A program made the translations under genes and the position numbers. Below are positions 21,836-33,879 of a stretch of DNA of 64,000 nt, piece after piece; the stretch's first letter is position 1; the number at the start of each line of letters is the position of its first letter. The stretch lies in assembly GCF_008728515.1 (NCBI RefSeq), contig NC_044984.1:85519277-85583276 (forward strand), in the 5' to 3' direction. This DNA comes from Papio anubis. Its lineage: Eukaryota; Chordata; Mammalia; Primates; Cercopithecidae. A model generated the notes under the pieces. That model did not search any database. It had not been told where the DNA came from and was given only the letters and a program-made list of their open reading frames with translations.

Positions 21836-24380
21836 TAGCGGTTGTCAAACATTTTGCTGACAGGACTCTATATACTTAAAGTTGGTTGATGTTTTGAGGG
21901 CCCCAAAGATGTATGTGGAGTCCATCTACCAGTATATGTCACATTCAAAATTAAAACTGAGAAATATTTTAAAGTGAGTAATTTATTACGATAAAAAATA
22001 ACAAGTCCATGCCATTTTAATGTAAATAACATTTTAATGAAAATACTAACATGGTCCAGAAAAAAAAAATGAGAAAAATTGTATTGCCTTATATATTTGC
22101 ACACCTATTTCAGGTATGTCTGCGTGGAAGTTAGCTGGATTTTCATATCTGCTCCGTTGTTCAATCTGTTGAGATATGTTGCTTTGATTGATGTATATAA
22201 TGAAAAACTCACCCTACATAAATATTTAATTGAGAAAACAAGCATTATTAGTAGCCTTTTTAGGTAACTTCAAATCAATTTAATTCCATTTAAACTTCAA
22301 CTCAATTTAATTATCTCAGAAGTAAGCATTGAATTTTACCAAAAGCCATGGGACATGTGACCATGACATTGTTCTGATGGCTAGTAGAATATCTGCTTGT
22401 GTGTTCTGATTTTTTCTAGAATTTTCTATAGTCATGATTTTAGAATATAAATGTGTTTTCAATGACTCAGTTTGTTCTTAGTAACACTACTGTAATCCTA
22501 TATATCTTTGTCTATGTCTGCTATTATTTCGGCAACCTAGTTATTGTCCTATAAATCACTATTTTGTAAACTTTATAACCTTGTTTTGGAATACTATTTT
22601 TATTTTCTTTCAACTACTCTTCTTTTTGAAGAACAATCAGAACTCAACAAATGGTAGTTTCTCAAAGGTTAGTTGCAATGTGGTATTTAAAACTACATCA
22701 AGGAAGGTTTTCTACTATTTCCAAATTCTAATTTTTGCTCGAAAGTTTAAATTTTGCCAACTACTGTCAGCTGCTTTCCTTGAAACGAAAAATGCACTTT
22801 ATTTTTTGAGAGTATATTTACCAAATACTCTAATCTGACAAACCACACTTCTAATTAAAAATGGGTTCCAGAAAAAAAGTGGCTAGTTCAACCGAGTCAG
22901 CTGTAGATTTGTGCGTTTGTAAGGCAAAAGTACAATCCACAGATATGGTATTAATTCAGTCTTCATGTCTTGAGTAAATCTTTATTTTGATTAATTACTG
23001 TATCATTGGAAAGTAGCTTGCTGTGATTTATTTTGCTCACTTTTTGTTCAGCAGACATTCAGCAATGATTTTGTAGTCTTCAGCATTTGTGCGTACTTCT
23101 CAGACCATGCAGTTTGCTTTATCTAGTAAAATGGTCCATGGTTTTGCAATTTCCAGTTTGAAAGCTGTAACAAATACTTTTTGGCTTTTAGAGTCCATTA
23201 CATCTACAGTTAACTAGTTAGCTCATTTTTCTTTAAAATCTGAACGACTGGTCTCAAAATGTTGCTACAATTCAGTTGCTACCTTAAAAATATTTAAAAT
23301 GCTTTGTTATATAAGATACAATAAATCAAATTATTAATATATACAATTTAAAGGTAAATATTATTTTATTATTTATTACTAATATTTATTAATATTATTT
23401 ATTGGTTTTCATTATATTTCTGTTGCTTATTTAAATTTTCACTTACTTTCTTTGCAGAAGGGTGCTCTTTTCCCATAATTCAGATAACTCCTTCATATAT
23501 GAATTTTGTGAAGTGTAGCTATGGGTTAAGAAAAAAGTCTTCTATCTCCCTTTTGGAAAACAATGAATTTTCTTTTTTTTTTTTTTTTTTTTGAGACGGA
23601 GTCTCGCTGTGTCATCCAGGCTGGAGTGCAGTGACGCAATCTCTGCTCACTGCAGCCTCAGCCTCCTGGGTTCAAGCCAATTTTCCTGCCTCAACCTGCT
23701 GAGTAGCTGGGACTACAGGTGCCTACTACCACACCTAACTAGACACATATTTTTAGTAGAAACAGATTTCGCCATGTTGGACAGGCTGTTCTTGAACTCC
23801 TGACCTCAGGTGATCTGCCTGCCTCAGCCTCCCAAATTGCTGGGATTACAGGCATGAGTCACTGTGCCTGGCCTCATTTTTTAAATATAAGAAGAATTTA
23901 TTATAATTTTTATATTATCATTGAATATAACGTTAAATTCAAAATAAAAATTTTAAATAAACTTTGAACAAATAAAAATATTATAAAACAAGCCTGCAAA
24001 GATTACAACAGAATGATTTACTGGATAATAACTAGAGTGCATAAATAATAGTAGAGATAAACAAAGATAAATAGGAATATATAGTGTTACGGACAACAAA
24101 CTGAGTTAACCACTGAAAGCACATTTATATTCCAAAATCAGGACTACAGAAAATTCTAGAAAAAATAAGAATACATAAGCAGATATTCTACCAACCATCA
24201 GAACAATAACATCGTTACATGTCACGTGGCTTCTGGAGAACGCTATTGTTCACTTCTGAGATAATTAAAATGAAAAATACAAATAACATCTTAATATTAT
24301 CAGAAAAATAATTTTTTCATTGTGGACTTCCTGAAAGAGTCCCAAGGTTCATGATACACACTTAGCGAATGGTTGCCCTA
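21836..24380. mobile_element. Charlie1-like hAT DNA transposon
   Basis: About 2.2 kb without the nested Alu. Left end TAGCGGTTGTCAAAC and right end region GACTTCCTGAAAGAGTCCC...AATGGTTGCC match the hAT 'MER1/Charlie' ends (CAGYGGTTCTCAAAC). Internal stretches such as TTAGCTGGATTTTCATATCTGC and ATGGTAGTTTCTCAAAGGTTAGTTGCAATGTGG resemble Charlie1. A candidate 8-bp duplication is CCCAGACT/CCTAGACT. The transposase frame is dead. Confidence 0.75.
23573..23873 (-). mobile_element. Alu element nested in the Charlie transposon
   Basis: Minus-strand Alu with a 20-nt poly-T, starting GAGACGGAGTCTCGCTGTGT and ending CTGTGCCTGGCC. A short deletion around the right-arm linker (CTAACTAGACACATATTTT) is visible. 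Third level of nesting (L2, Charlie, Alu). Confidence 0.95.
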
Positions 24381-24685
24381 GACTGTGTTATCATTGGCTG
24401 CTTCTCCCTTAGGTCTCTGTGTCCTCGGAAAGGCTTTTGAACCACAAAATCTGAAGTAGTCTTAGAGCCTGCTTCAGTTATTCTCTACCATTTTAATATA
24501 TTATAATTTCTTATCATTTACCACTCTTGGAAATTATATTAATATTTAGTATATTTATGAGTCATTTATTTTTTAACTTTGGTCCTCATAGTATGTCACT
24601 TCCAGGAAGATAAGGACTTGATCTGTCCCTCAGGCTTGACACAAGGTAGGCTCTCCATACATATTTGTTGAAGGAAAATAGTCTG

Positions 24686-25489
24686 GAATATTTTTCCAGA
24701 ATATTGCTTGTGATTCTTCATTTGTCTATTTTTTCGGATGAATTTTCATATAAATTTTGTTATAGCAAAAACAATATAATTGTATTTGAATGTAATCACA
24801 TTGATTTTGTAGGTTACCTTGGAGAAGTCGACAACTTTATTATATTGTGTTTTGACACCCAAGGGTAGATTGTCTTTGCATTAATCTGTGTATTTGTGAA
24901 CATCTGGCTTTTAATTGCATCTGAATAATAAATTAATTAACTTTTGAAAACTCCATGCTATGCCAGAATCATAATGAAATATGGATACCACTTTAAGGAT
25001 TAAATAATTTAAAATGGTATTTTTTAATCTTTTCTTCAGGTTCCGATTATTTTATTTTAATCAATGAGCTAACCAAACGTGGAAGATATAATCCTATGAT
25101 GGCTGATGCTGATAAAGGTTTCAATTTTGTTGTACAGGATAAGCAAGAAAAAATTAGACTTCTTTTTATTTCACATAAAAGCAAGTAAAGAGCAAGAAAT
25201 ATGCCCATAACGGTTACAGTCTTCAAACTTCAAACCCAGGTGTTTCAAGCTCTCATAGCAGATAAACATCACCGTATGTGAAGCGTGTCTGCCAGATGTT
25301 AAGGTCTGATATGCTTTGATTATCATATGCATAATAAATACACATAGCCTGAGATTTAATTCAAATTAAAGAGGAAGATGTGTAATATATTATTTCAAAT
25401 ATGAGAATAAAAAGTACATACAAATTGCACTATATGATGACATCAGACATTCTGCCTTCTTCTGTCTCCGAAGAAGTAATCAGCGAGTG
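24686..25489. other. Unassigned spacer
   Basis: AT-rich DNA without recognisable gene, RNA or repeat. Confidence 0.4.
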
Positions 25490-25720
25490 TGTGTGTAATT
25501 AGTGAATACATTCTAGCAGTTAAGATTTCTTTACAACATACGTACTGTGTGATCTTAGGCAATCCACTTAGCCTTAGTTTGTTTATCACTAAAACAAGAA
25601 TTATCATGTTCCTACCTCATAAAGCTTTCTTTGTGAGCTTAAATGAGTTACTGGATGTGAAATCCTTGAATAATTAGTTGCATAAGGTAAGCATTCAACA
25701 AACGTTAGTTGTTATTACTG
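25490..25720 (+). mobile_element. MIR SINE
   Basis: MIR signature: TACTGTGTGATCTTAGGCAA, CCACTTAGCCTTAGTTTG, CTACCTCATAAAGC, ending AAGCATTCAACAAACGTTAG. Confidence 0.8.
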
Positions 25721-25829
25721 TTATAGAGATTCCATCATTTTCAGCATGTATGAAAGAGAATAATAAGGATGGTGTTGCATAGTATAGGACCAACGAATTC
25801 CTCGAGATCAGAATCTTTGCTTCTGTGCC

Positions 25830-25985
25830 TTTCATTGTCTGCTCTGCAGCTATCGCTCTCCATGTATATAAACTCTTTAAACCTCATCTTCCACTTTCAG
25901 AAAATAGAATTAATTACCTTTATCATGTGAGTGTTGAATATTTAATGAGTTGATACATTAAGCACTTAAAGCTTTGTAAGCATGT
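25830..25985 (+). mobile_element. MIR SINE fragment
   Basis: Degenerate MIR text: TTTAAACCTCATCTTCCACT, AATTAATTACCTTTATCATG, TTAAGCACTTAAAGCTTTG. Confidence 0.55.
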
Positions 25986-26139
25986 AGTTATTTTATGTAA
26001 GCTGAAACATACAAATTACGTATACATAAATTACATTTAATAACATTAATATTTATAAATACATGCTTGATATTTATACTAATATTTACACTTTAAAAGG
26101 TATAAAACCAAATAAAAATGACAACTTATCATAAATGTT

Positions 26140-26580
26140 ATAAATAAAGCAATGAGGAGGCAGTGAGAAAGAATAAAAGGTTGAGAAAGCAGAGAAGGCC
26201 TCCCTCTAGGATAAACTAATATTTAAACTGGATACAGATAGGTGAAAAAGTAGAAGAAAAACTGTTCAATGTAGAGGTTTCAGGATTTTGAATGGGGGCC
26301 AGATGGTAAAAGCTTGGTGGTTGAGAGGCATGAAAATTGTTGTTAGACATGTAATGATAATGAGTTGATGGAAGTCATTCAGGGCATACTATAGCTATAG
26401 ATTTTGGATTTTTGTTTAAGTGTTTTAGGATGCTAGTGATTATAAGCAGTAGAGTCACAAGAGGAAGCAGTAAGTCAAAATGGGACACAGCAGTATTAGT
26501 CCAGGCAAGAAATGAGGATAATGGCTTGGACTAGAAAGGTGACATTAAAGGTGTGTATAACTTAGAATATGCAATTGCAT
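26140..26580 (+). repeat. Diverged ancient repeat of unnamed family
   Basis: Contains GGGGGCCAGATGGTAAAAGC and AGTCCAGGCAAGAAATGAGG, phrases shared in order with the segment at 37190-37690. Old, non-coding. Confidence 0.45.
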
Positions 26581-27368
26581 TGTAATCAGGTGTAGGAAAA
26601 AATAGGCAAAGCTTCTACTCCACCCTCTGAAGTTTGCTGAAAATGAATTAACAATAGGCAGATTAATAGGGGAAAAAGATATACAAACTTGTTAATGTGC
26701 ATGGTGGAAAATCACAGGAAAGTGATTCCCAGTAACTCAATGAGGTCCAGTTGCTTATACACCCTTCTTCATAAGTAAAGGAGATGAGAGAAATGTGGCA
26801 ATTTTGAGAAATGCTGAATTATTTTTAGGGAGAATTAATGGACCCAGTAGGCAGACATTTTCTTGTAAATGAATCCCTTAAGAAACTTAATGGGACTGAC
26901 AAGTTACAGGAAGGTCAGGAGCATAACTGCACTATGAACCAAGATTGTCTTAGTACATAGATAGTCTTCCAGGTAATCTTTCAGTAATGCCCTCTGAAGA
27001 ACAGATAAAAAGTTAATCTGGGCCTGGTGACCCCTGACTTTAGTTTTTTCTCTTCCCTGGTGGTTAATCTTTCCTAGTTATTTGATGAGATTTCCAGGGG
27101 TGGCAAGTGTCTTAACATACTAACATTTATTTTTGAAAGATGATTCCTCAGTCAGATAAGGAAATTCCAGAGAGTCCCTCCCTGTGCTTGTAGGGGGAGG
27201 TCAGACAGAACTTGAGGCTGTTTCTTAGTTCAGCATGTCAAGACATCATATTTTAGGATATTGCTTTCTAAGCCCCAACACAACGAACAAGATAAAAACA
27301 AAAATATTCCCTTATAAGTTCTCTGTCTTTGTGTGTGTCCTTCTGAGTTTCGTGTTTACTGTAGATTG
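26581..27368. other. Unassigned, possibly repeat-derived
   Basis: Style of sequence (AATGAATTAACAATAGGCAG, CTGTAAATGAATCCCTTAAG-like text, CCCCAACACAACGAAC end) suggests a moderately old transposon or LTR that I cannot name. No coding frame. Confidence 0.35.
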
Positions 27369-27608
27369 ATTTTTTTTTTTTTTTTTTTTTTACTTTAAGT
27401 TCTGGGATAAATATGCAGAATGTGCAGATCTGCTACACAGATATACATGTGCCACGATGGTTTGCTGCACCTATCAACCCATCATCTAGGTTTTAATCCC
27501 CGCATGCATTAGGTATCTGTCCTAATGCTCTCTTTTCCCTTGCCCCTCAACCTCCGACACATGGATTCAGAGAAGGGATCATCACACACAGGGGCCTGTT
27601 GATTGATT
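27369..27608 (-). mobile_element. 5'-truncated L1P 3' end
   Basis: Antisense L1 3'UTR after a poly-T of about 21: TACACAGATATACATGTGCC, ATGGTTTGCTGCACCTATCA, ending ACACAGGGGCCTGTT. Flanked by GATTGATT (27364-27371) and GATTGATT (about 27601-27608), a short duplication. Confidence 0.85.
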
Positions 27609-28344
27609 GTACTTTTAAAACATATTAACTTTTTTGTCTGGGTGCGCGTGTGTGTGTGTGTATTCACATGTGTATGTTTGGGGTTTTTTTTCCTTTAACT
27701 GGCAAGCCATCTTGAGTGGTCATGGATCACTGCTTTTCCCTTTTATGAATTTTTGCTAATTTTTATTAATTCTATTTTTTCATTAAATAAACTTGACTTT
27801 CTTTTCTGTAATTCAGGTTTTCCCTTACTTTTTTGTACTATTTTAAAGTTAGTGTCTTTTGATATGTGTAAGTTTTATTATAAAATTTGTACTATGTTTT
27901 CAATACATATTTTATTTTCCATTTTTCTATGTATTATTTTATTCTAAAATCAGCTACTTTGTGGAGATATGAGTTCCAGAAAGTAAAGGTGACATCAGAA
28001 AAATTATCAAAACCTTTTTAAAGTAGCTCTAAGATGATCTTTCTTTCCCACTAATTAAGGGCCTAATTAAGAATGTTAAAGATCCTATGCACGGAATTAG
28101 TAAATAAGTAACAGTGCAACTCGAATTAAAATCAGTACAAACCTATAAAATTAGTGTAAGACAGCTTAAAATTTTTGATTTGCTCCTTGAAAAAAAAACA
28201 AGCATTTATTCATTTGTTCATACATGAATATCCATGAAGACTTAGGTACCATTTTTCACTAGAAAACAACCCCTGACCTCAAGAAGCACAAACTCTAGTT
28301 GGAAAAGATGCGAACAAACATACAGTTATGATAACATGGAGTAA
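27609..28344. other. Unassigned spacer with a TG repeat
   Basis: Includes a GCGCGTGTGTGTGTGTGT run near 27643-27661. Otherwise AT-rich DNA without recognisable features. Confidence 0.45.
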
Positions 28345-28744
28345 TGCAGCTTGGATGTTTTCTCAAAATCTCATATTGAATTGCAATCCCCAGAATTAAA
28401 GGTGGGGTCTGGTGGGAGATGTTTGGGTCATGCGGGAGGAACCCTTGTCTTGGTGCTGTCCAGGACACAGTGAGTGAATTCTCAGGAGATCTAGTTGCCT
28501 ATAAAATGTGTGGCACCTGTCCACCACTTGCTCTCTGACTGCTACTCCCACCATATGAACTGCTGTTCCCCCTTCTCCTTCCACTGTAAGTAAAAGCTCC
28601 CTGAAGGCTTCCCAGAAATGAAACCAATGCCAGCACCATGATTCCTGTATAACCTGAAGAACTATGAGCCAATTAAACCTCTTTTATTTGTGAATTACCC
28701 ATATTCAATTTTTTCTTAAGAGCAACACAAGGAAGGCCTAAAAC
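28345..28744 (+). mobile_element. MaLR-type LTR, solitary
   Basis: LTR text: AATTGCAATCCCCAGAATTA, GGTGGGGTCTGGTGGGAGAT, GCCAGCACCATGATTCCTGT, GAGCCAATTAAACCTC, ending in the family's GCAACACAAGGAAGGCCTAAAACA-type end. MST/MLT1 group. A 5' start in the region of 28345 is approximate. Confidence 0.75.
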
Positions 28745-29155
28745 AAGGAAAGTGAAAAAAAAAAAAAAACAACGTTGAGATCATAAAGCAGCAGACTCAG
28801 ACACAACCCTGTGTTATTGGAGGTTTCAAAAAAGGAGATGAAGACCAAGATGAAGATTTAGAGTAAAGAATGCGCTGATGTTAGCCAGGGGAAAAATTCC
28901 AAACAATTCCAGGCAGATGGAGAGTTTTTAAAGGCCCAAGTAAATGGAGGAGCCTAGGCTTTGGGAAATTGACAGGTTCTCTGTGACAGAGTTCATGAAT
29001 AGAAGGTCTGTAGAGGAATTCAAAGTTAGAAGTAAACTCCTTTTTCTTTGAATTAACTTTATAATGGCTCAGAACACACCATTTTTCAAGGAGCTAAATT
29101 AATCAAAGGTTTATCTATGTGTAAGTAACATGTAAGATTTAAAAAAAAAAACAAC
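28745..29155. other. Spacer with poly-A run
   Basis: A run of about 17 A near 28753, then unassigned DNA. No gene. Confidence 0.4.
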
Positions 29156-29452
29156 TTTTTTTTTTTTGAGATGGAATTTTGCTCTTGTTGCCCAGGCTGG
29201 AGTGCCGTGGCACGATCTTGGCTCACTGTAAACTCTGCCTCCCGGGGTTTCAAGCAATTCTCCTGCCTCAGCCTCCTGAGTAGCTAGGATTACAGGAGCC
29301 TGCCACCACGCCCAGATGATTTTTTGTATTTTTAGAAGAGATGGAGTTTCACTATGTTGGTCAATCTGGTCTCTAATTCCTGACCTCAAACTATCCACCC
29401 ACCTTGGGCTCCCAAAGTGCTGGAATTACATGCGTGAGCCACCACGCCCAGA
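29156..29452 (-). mobile_element. Alu element, minus strand
   Basis: Poly-T then GAGATGGAATTTTGCTCTTG through GTGAGCCACCACGCCCAGA. Relatively diverged, AluS- or AluJ-like. CGCCCAGATGATT also occurs internally at about 29309-29321. Confidence 0.93.
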
Positions 29453-30896
29453 TGATTAAAAATATTTTTAACTTAACGTATTAACAAATGAATACTTTCC
29501 TAAGAGTCCAATAGGCATATCCTCATAAAAATGTTGTTTTAAAGACTTAAGTAATCCTAATGTGTGTTTTTTAGTACCAATGTCCTGTGGCGTGTTTTGA
29601 AAGTGACATAATGTTGACTCATTAGAAAATAGATTCTATTAAAAACAAATAGGCCTCTAACAGCAAAGATATAAGTACTCCTTATTTTAGTGTTGAAAGT
29701 TTGATTCTGAAATTTAATATGTACCTGTCATTCCGAATATCCTTCCTCCGTTATATTTGCAAGGAAATAGGTGAGCTTTAGGATTAAGTAGTTCATAAAC
29801 TTGTAGATGATACACATTTTCCAGGGTTATATGGTTTCACCCAAGCTTCAGAAAGGAATTTCAGAAAATAGCGCTGGGGTTTTAAAATGCAAGTTGTAGT
29901 TGAGTTATTCATAAACCACAAAGAAATTTTCATGATAATTATTTCAATATTGAAGACTCTAGTATGCTTCTAAGCTTCTCTTCTGCAGAATAAATATTTT
30001 TGGATACTAACCGAAGCCTATTATATTCCAACCCAGGCTGAATTTCTTCTTTTCCACAACAATGGAATTACCTTGATGTCAATAAAAGTCCTAAATTTTG
30101 CAAGAACAAAAATAGGTGATACATTATACTAATTTTGACAACAATTCGTTGGTTGAAATATTTCTATTTTTTTAAAGCTATACTTTTTGGTTTCTCTAGT
30201 TAGAGTTGGCTATAATTCAGATTCTGAAAGAAGTCAGTGATTTCCAAAGTTGTTTGTTGATCAAAATCATCCAAATAACTCTAAAAAATATAGATACCCA
30301 GGAGATTTTCCTTGGAGATCATGATTACATATGCATTACCAAGGAATCTACATTTTTGACAAGCATTCAAAGTGGCTAGAATAACCAAGTAGTGTAGGTA
30401 AGTTATCTTCATCCTTCCATTTCTATCTCTCTGTGTAGTAGAAGATTCTGTTACCCTAAGTTTGGAGGTCTAAGGCCAATAAGGAACAAAGAACTTCCAA
30501 CTTCACACTATTGAAGCAATCTTCTCTTGAGGGCCTTAGATTCCACATCTTTGATTTCTTATGATTTTCGACACCAATTAAAGAGCCCCCCCTCATAACT
30601 TCTGTGCATTTTCAGTTGTCTTTTGGAGACAGTGTCTTTGCCTTATTATTGTTTTTTTTTTTTTTTTAATAAAAACAAAATGTGTGACTACAATGGATGA
30701 AATTCAGAGTTAAACAGAAAATTCTCACAGGGGTTGCAGAGATGAATTCAGTGTGGGTTGACTCTTGTTTACCTATTCTTTCCATATATAATAAAAATAT
30801 AAGAAAAGAAGATGTCAAAAGATTCAGGATCCTCAACAATATTTATGTTGTTCAGACATGGTCTCAGAAAAGACTGAAAGCTGGCTACCCACAGAG
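29453..30896. other. Unassigned spacer with an MER5-like patch
   Basis: AT-rich. Positions 30240-30375 resemble a short hAT MITE of the MER5 type (GATCAAAATCATCCAAATAA, ATTACCAAGGAATCTACATT). Poly-T run near 30650. No gene. Confidence 0.4.
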
Positions 30897-30998
30897 TATT
30901 GGGTTGGTGCAAAAGTAATTGCATTTTTTATCATTTCAATGGAGGTTTTTTGTCATTTCAATGACAAAAACCACAGTTACTTTTGCATCAACCCAATA
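30897..30998. mobile_element. MADE1-like mariner MITE (miR-548-type hairpin)
   Basis: Element 30899-30996 between TA dinucleotides. Its arms TTGGGTTGGTGCAAAAGTAA and TTACTTTTGCATCAACCCAA are inverted repeats. This is the MADE1/Hsmar1 type, whose standard length is 80 bp and which gave rise to the primate mir-548 family. The 98-bp copy has an internal duplication: TTTTTTATCATTTCAATG (30924-30941) and TTTTTTGTCATTTCAATG (30946-30963). Confidence 0.93.
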
Positions 30999-31446
30999 AT
31001 TATTCATTTTATGTTGGTTGAAGATTAATAAACTATATTCAGGCATACAAAGAAAATTAGCATATTTATGTTTCATGTTTTATTTGTTCTCTCTTCTTTC
31101 AACACTGGATGGTAGGAAAGTTGAACTTATAATTGGCATTTTGTTCATTTTTAATTAAACAGTCCCTTTAATTTATAAAGTCACTTTAATCTTTTGGGTT
31201 TTAACAACTTCATCATGATCTTCTATGAGATGGAATCTGTGTGTGGGGAAGTTTAGCTTATCCTCCCGGTATAGAGGGCTAGGGTAAGAAGTGGCTACAG
31301 GGAACTGCGTGGTAGTTCTTTTGTTCCTCTTTTGTCATTATTGATTGACTCCTGCATCTGCAGATTGCAACTCATGAGCTTGCACCCTCGTGTTTTAGAT
31401 CAATCATGAACCCATCAATGTGGTTCCATGACTCCCATCTGACCCC
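30999..31446. other. Unassigned spacer
   Basis: No recognisable gene or repeat; slightly higher GC from 31230. Confidence 0.4.
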
Positions 31447-31825
31447 TGTCATGGCTCTGTGTCCCCACCCAAATCATTTTGAGTTATAATTTCCATAATC
31501 CCCATAATCCCCATGTGTCAAGGGAGAGACCAGGTGGAGGTATTGGATCACGGGGGCAGTTTCACCCTTGCTGTCCTCATCATAGTGAGTGAGTTCTCAC
31601 GAGATCTGATGGTTATGTAAGGGCTCTTCCCCCTTTGCTCGGCAGTTCTCCTTCCTGCTGTCTTGTGAAGAAGGTACCTTACTTCCCCTTCACCTTCTGC
31701 CATAATTGTAAGTTGCCTGAGGCCTCCCCAACCATGCTGAACCATGAGTCAATTAAACCTCTTTCCTTTATAAGTTACCCAATCTTGGCCAGTTCTTTAT
31801 AGCAGTATAAAAACAGACTAAGACA
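31447..31825 (+). mobile_element. MaLR-type LTR (MST-like), solitary
   Basis: Starts TGTCATGGCTCTGTGTCCCC and ends AAAACAGACTAAGACA. Internally GAGTTCTCACGAGATCTGAT and GTCAATTAAACCTCTTTCCT, the LTR's polyadenylation region. Best preserved of the LTRs here. Confidence 0.88.
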
Positions 31826-31920
31826 CCCTGCTTGGGTGGTTGACTCTGCAGTAACAGAACCAAGGACAGAGTGCAGAGAGCATAGTGAGGGAAGGAGACA
31901 ACGGACCCAGGTGAGTTCCT

Positions 31921-32440
31921 GTATTAGTTTATATTGTTCCTACAATAAATTGCCAAAAATGTAATGACTTAAAACAACACAAATTTATTATCTTACAATT
32001 CTTTAGTTTAGAAGCCCAAAATGAGTTTCACTGGGTTAAAATCAAAGTGTCAGCAGGACTGCAGTATTTCTGGAGTAGCTAAGAGAGAGTCCATTTTGTT
32101 GCCTTTTCTGGATTCTAAAGGCCACCAATACTTTGGCTCTTAAATTCACCTTCTTCAAAGACAGCAATGGCCACTTGAGTCTTCCTTGCATCATATCACT
32201 CTGACATTTCCTCTTCTGTCTCCTTCTTCTATGTTTAAAGCTGCTCTGATTACATTAGACCCACTCAGATGATGCAGAACTATCTCCTTATCTTAAGGTC
32301 AGATGAGTAGAACCCTTAATTTTTCAGCTACCTAAATCCCTTATTGCCATATAATGTAACATATTCACAAGTTCTGACAATTAAAATGTGGCCACCTTTG
32401 AGAAGCCATTACTCTACTTAGGAGAGTATCCAAAACATTT
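31921..32440 (-). mobile_element. Probable ERVL/MaLR-like LTR, antisense
   Basis: Plus strand reads TGTATTAGTTTATATTGTTC, GACTTAAAACAACACAAATT, TATTATCTTACAATTCT, a very common genomic repeat start. Order matches an antisense LTR of the MLT1-like class, but the family is uncertain. Confidence 0.5.
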
Positions 32441-33689
32441 TGTGAAATTACAGGTTCACTTAAATAAAATCTGTAAAATCATTTCATTAGAAGAAACTCT
32501 GTTATTTAGATCTCTGACTTCTAATATATTTGATAACTTAAAAAAATAAATTATAGCCACACTGCATGGGATCTCCTAATACATACTCTAACATTAGAGA
32601 ATTTGACTTTCTGTTTTTATGTTTTTTCATATCCAATTAGGAAGGTGACTTGAGATGTGACCTTCAATGAAGTAATTGAGCTGTTAGATCTCCATATTGT
32701 TAATGTAGTATTCTTTTGGAAGCCAGGGGAAATAAAATTATAGTGGACTTATTTTGGGTCTGGTTAACATCCTTTCTGGGAATAGACTTTGGATTAACCT
32801 AAAAAATACACTGGGAATTTTGCTTGTGGGTATGTGGATTGTTTTTCCCAGAAGTGACGCTGCACACTAGACTGGGCAAACAGAAGAGGGAGGGCGTGAG
32901 TGCTGGCAAGTCTGGATTTGGTTCTGTGATCATGACTCAGAGTGGAACCTCAAAATAAATTATAATCTTATTTTGCCACTTTGGAAAAAGGAAAAAGACA
33001 AGTACCTGAGTAGAAAAACACACTGCAGTTGTGCTGGATCATGGATCACCACCATTGAAAACACTTTCCCAAATTTCTAATATCACTTTGGCCATGAATG
33101 GTATTGGGATTCATATTTATCTTATCTCCCTCCTTTCTGTGCCTTCTTATCAATCCTATTTCCCTTCATTGTTCCTGTGATCACTTGTGGCACCTGCCAT
33201 TGTACTATGAATGTATATGTGTTCAGTACGTTTGCTCTCCCCACAAACAGGGACTGAACAGAACAAGAAAGTACAAAAGCAGAGGGTGTCTCATGATTTT
33301 TAGATTCACTACCTCATACTTTATAATCCTTTATATATAATTGTTTCTGACATCCACTGTGGCCTAAACTATATGGTTAGAGTATACATTTTGAACATTA
33401 ATTAGAAAAAGTTTAAAAGGAAGTAATATATGTATTCTTAAATATAGTTAATACATGGCTTAACTTGAATACCTTTCCTCCCTTCCTCAATTCCAAATAT
33501 TACTTTATTTTAAAGAATATTTTAAAGTGTTGAAAGGAAAAAAATAACACTGGGAAAGAGATAAGTTAATGAATAAATTTTAATTCCAATATCTCCCTCT
33601 CCCACCAAATCAAAAGTCTTTCTGAATGAGGTGGTGAAAGATGTCCATGATATTACCTTTTTAAATAGGCGATGACTCTAAAGTGCCAA
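32441..33689. other. Unassigned spacer
   Basis: No gene, RNA or clear repeat recognised. The open frame at 33098-33340 has no domain. Confidence 0.4.
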
Positions 33690-33830
33690 GTGATTCATGA
33701 CATAGAACATTCTTGTATGTATATTGTTTTACTTGATCCTTATTAAAACCCAGAGAAATACAAATTAGTCTATATTAAAGATTAGGAAAGTCAGGCCTCA
33801 GGCACAGGAATTGTAGCCTCCAAGATTCTG
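33690..33830 (+). mobile_element. MIR SINE fragment
   Basis: Contains ACTTGATCCTTATTAAAACC and AAGATTAGGAAAGTCAGGCC, a degraded MIR 5'/core region. Confidence 0.5.
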
Positions 33831-33879
33831 TGACTTTTCAGTTCTATCAGCCTTGAAATAGATAATATTTTCTATGCCC

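Larger units (their letters stand above)
21640..24685 (+). mobile_element. L2 LINE fragment split by a Charlie insertion
   Basis: L2-like text (GAAATGCTCTTCCCCCAGAC) stops at about 21835. It resumes at about 24381 (ATTGGCTGCTTCTCCCTTAGGTCTCTGTG ... CAAGGTAGGCTCTCCATACA, ending TTTGTTGAAGGAAA near 24678). The order is collinear with an L2 3' end, so the 2.5 kb between is a later insertion. Confidence 0.65.
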
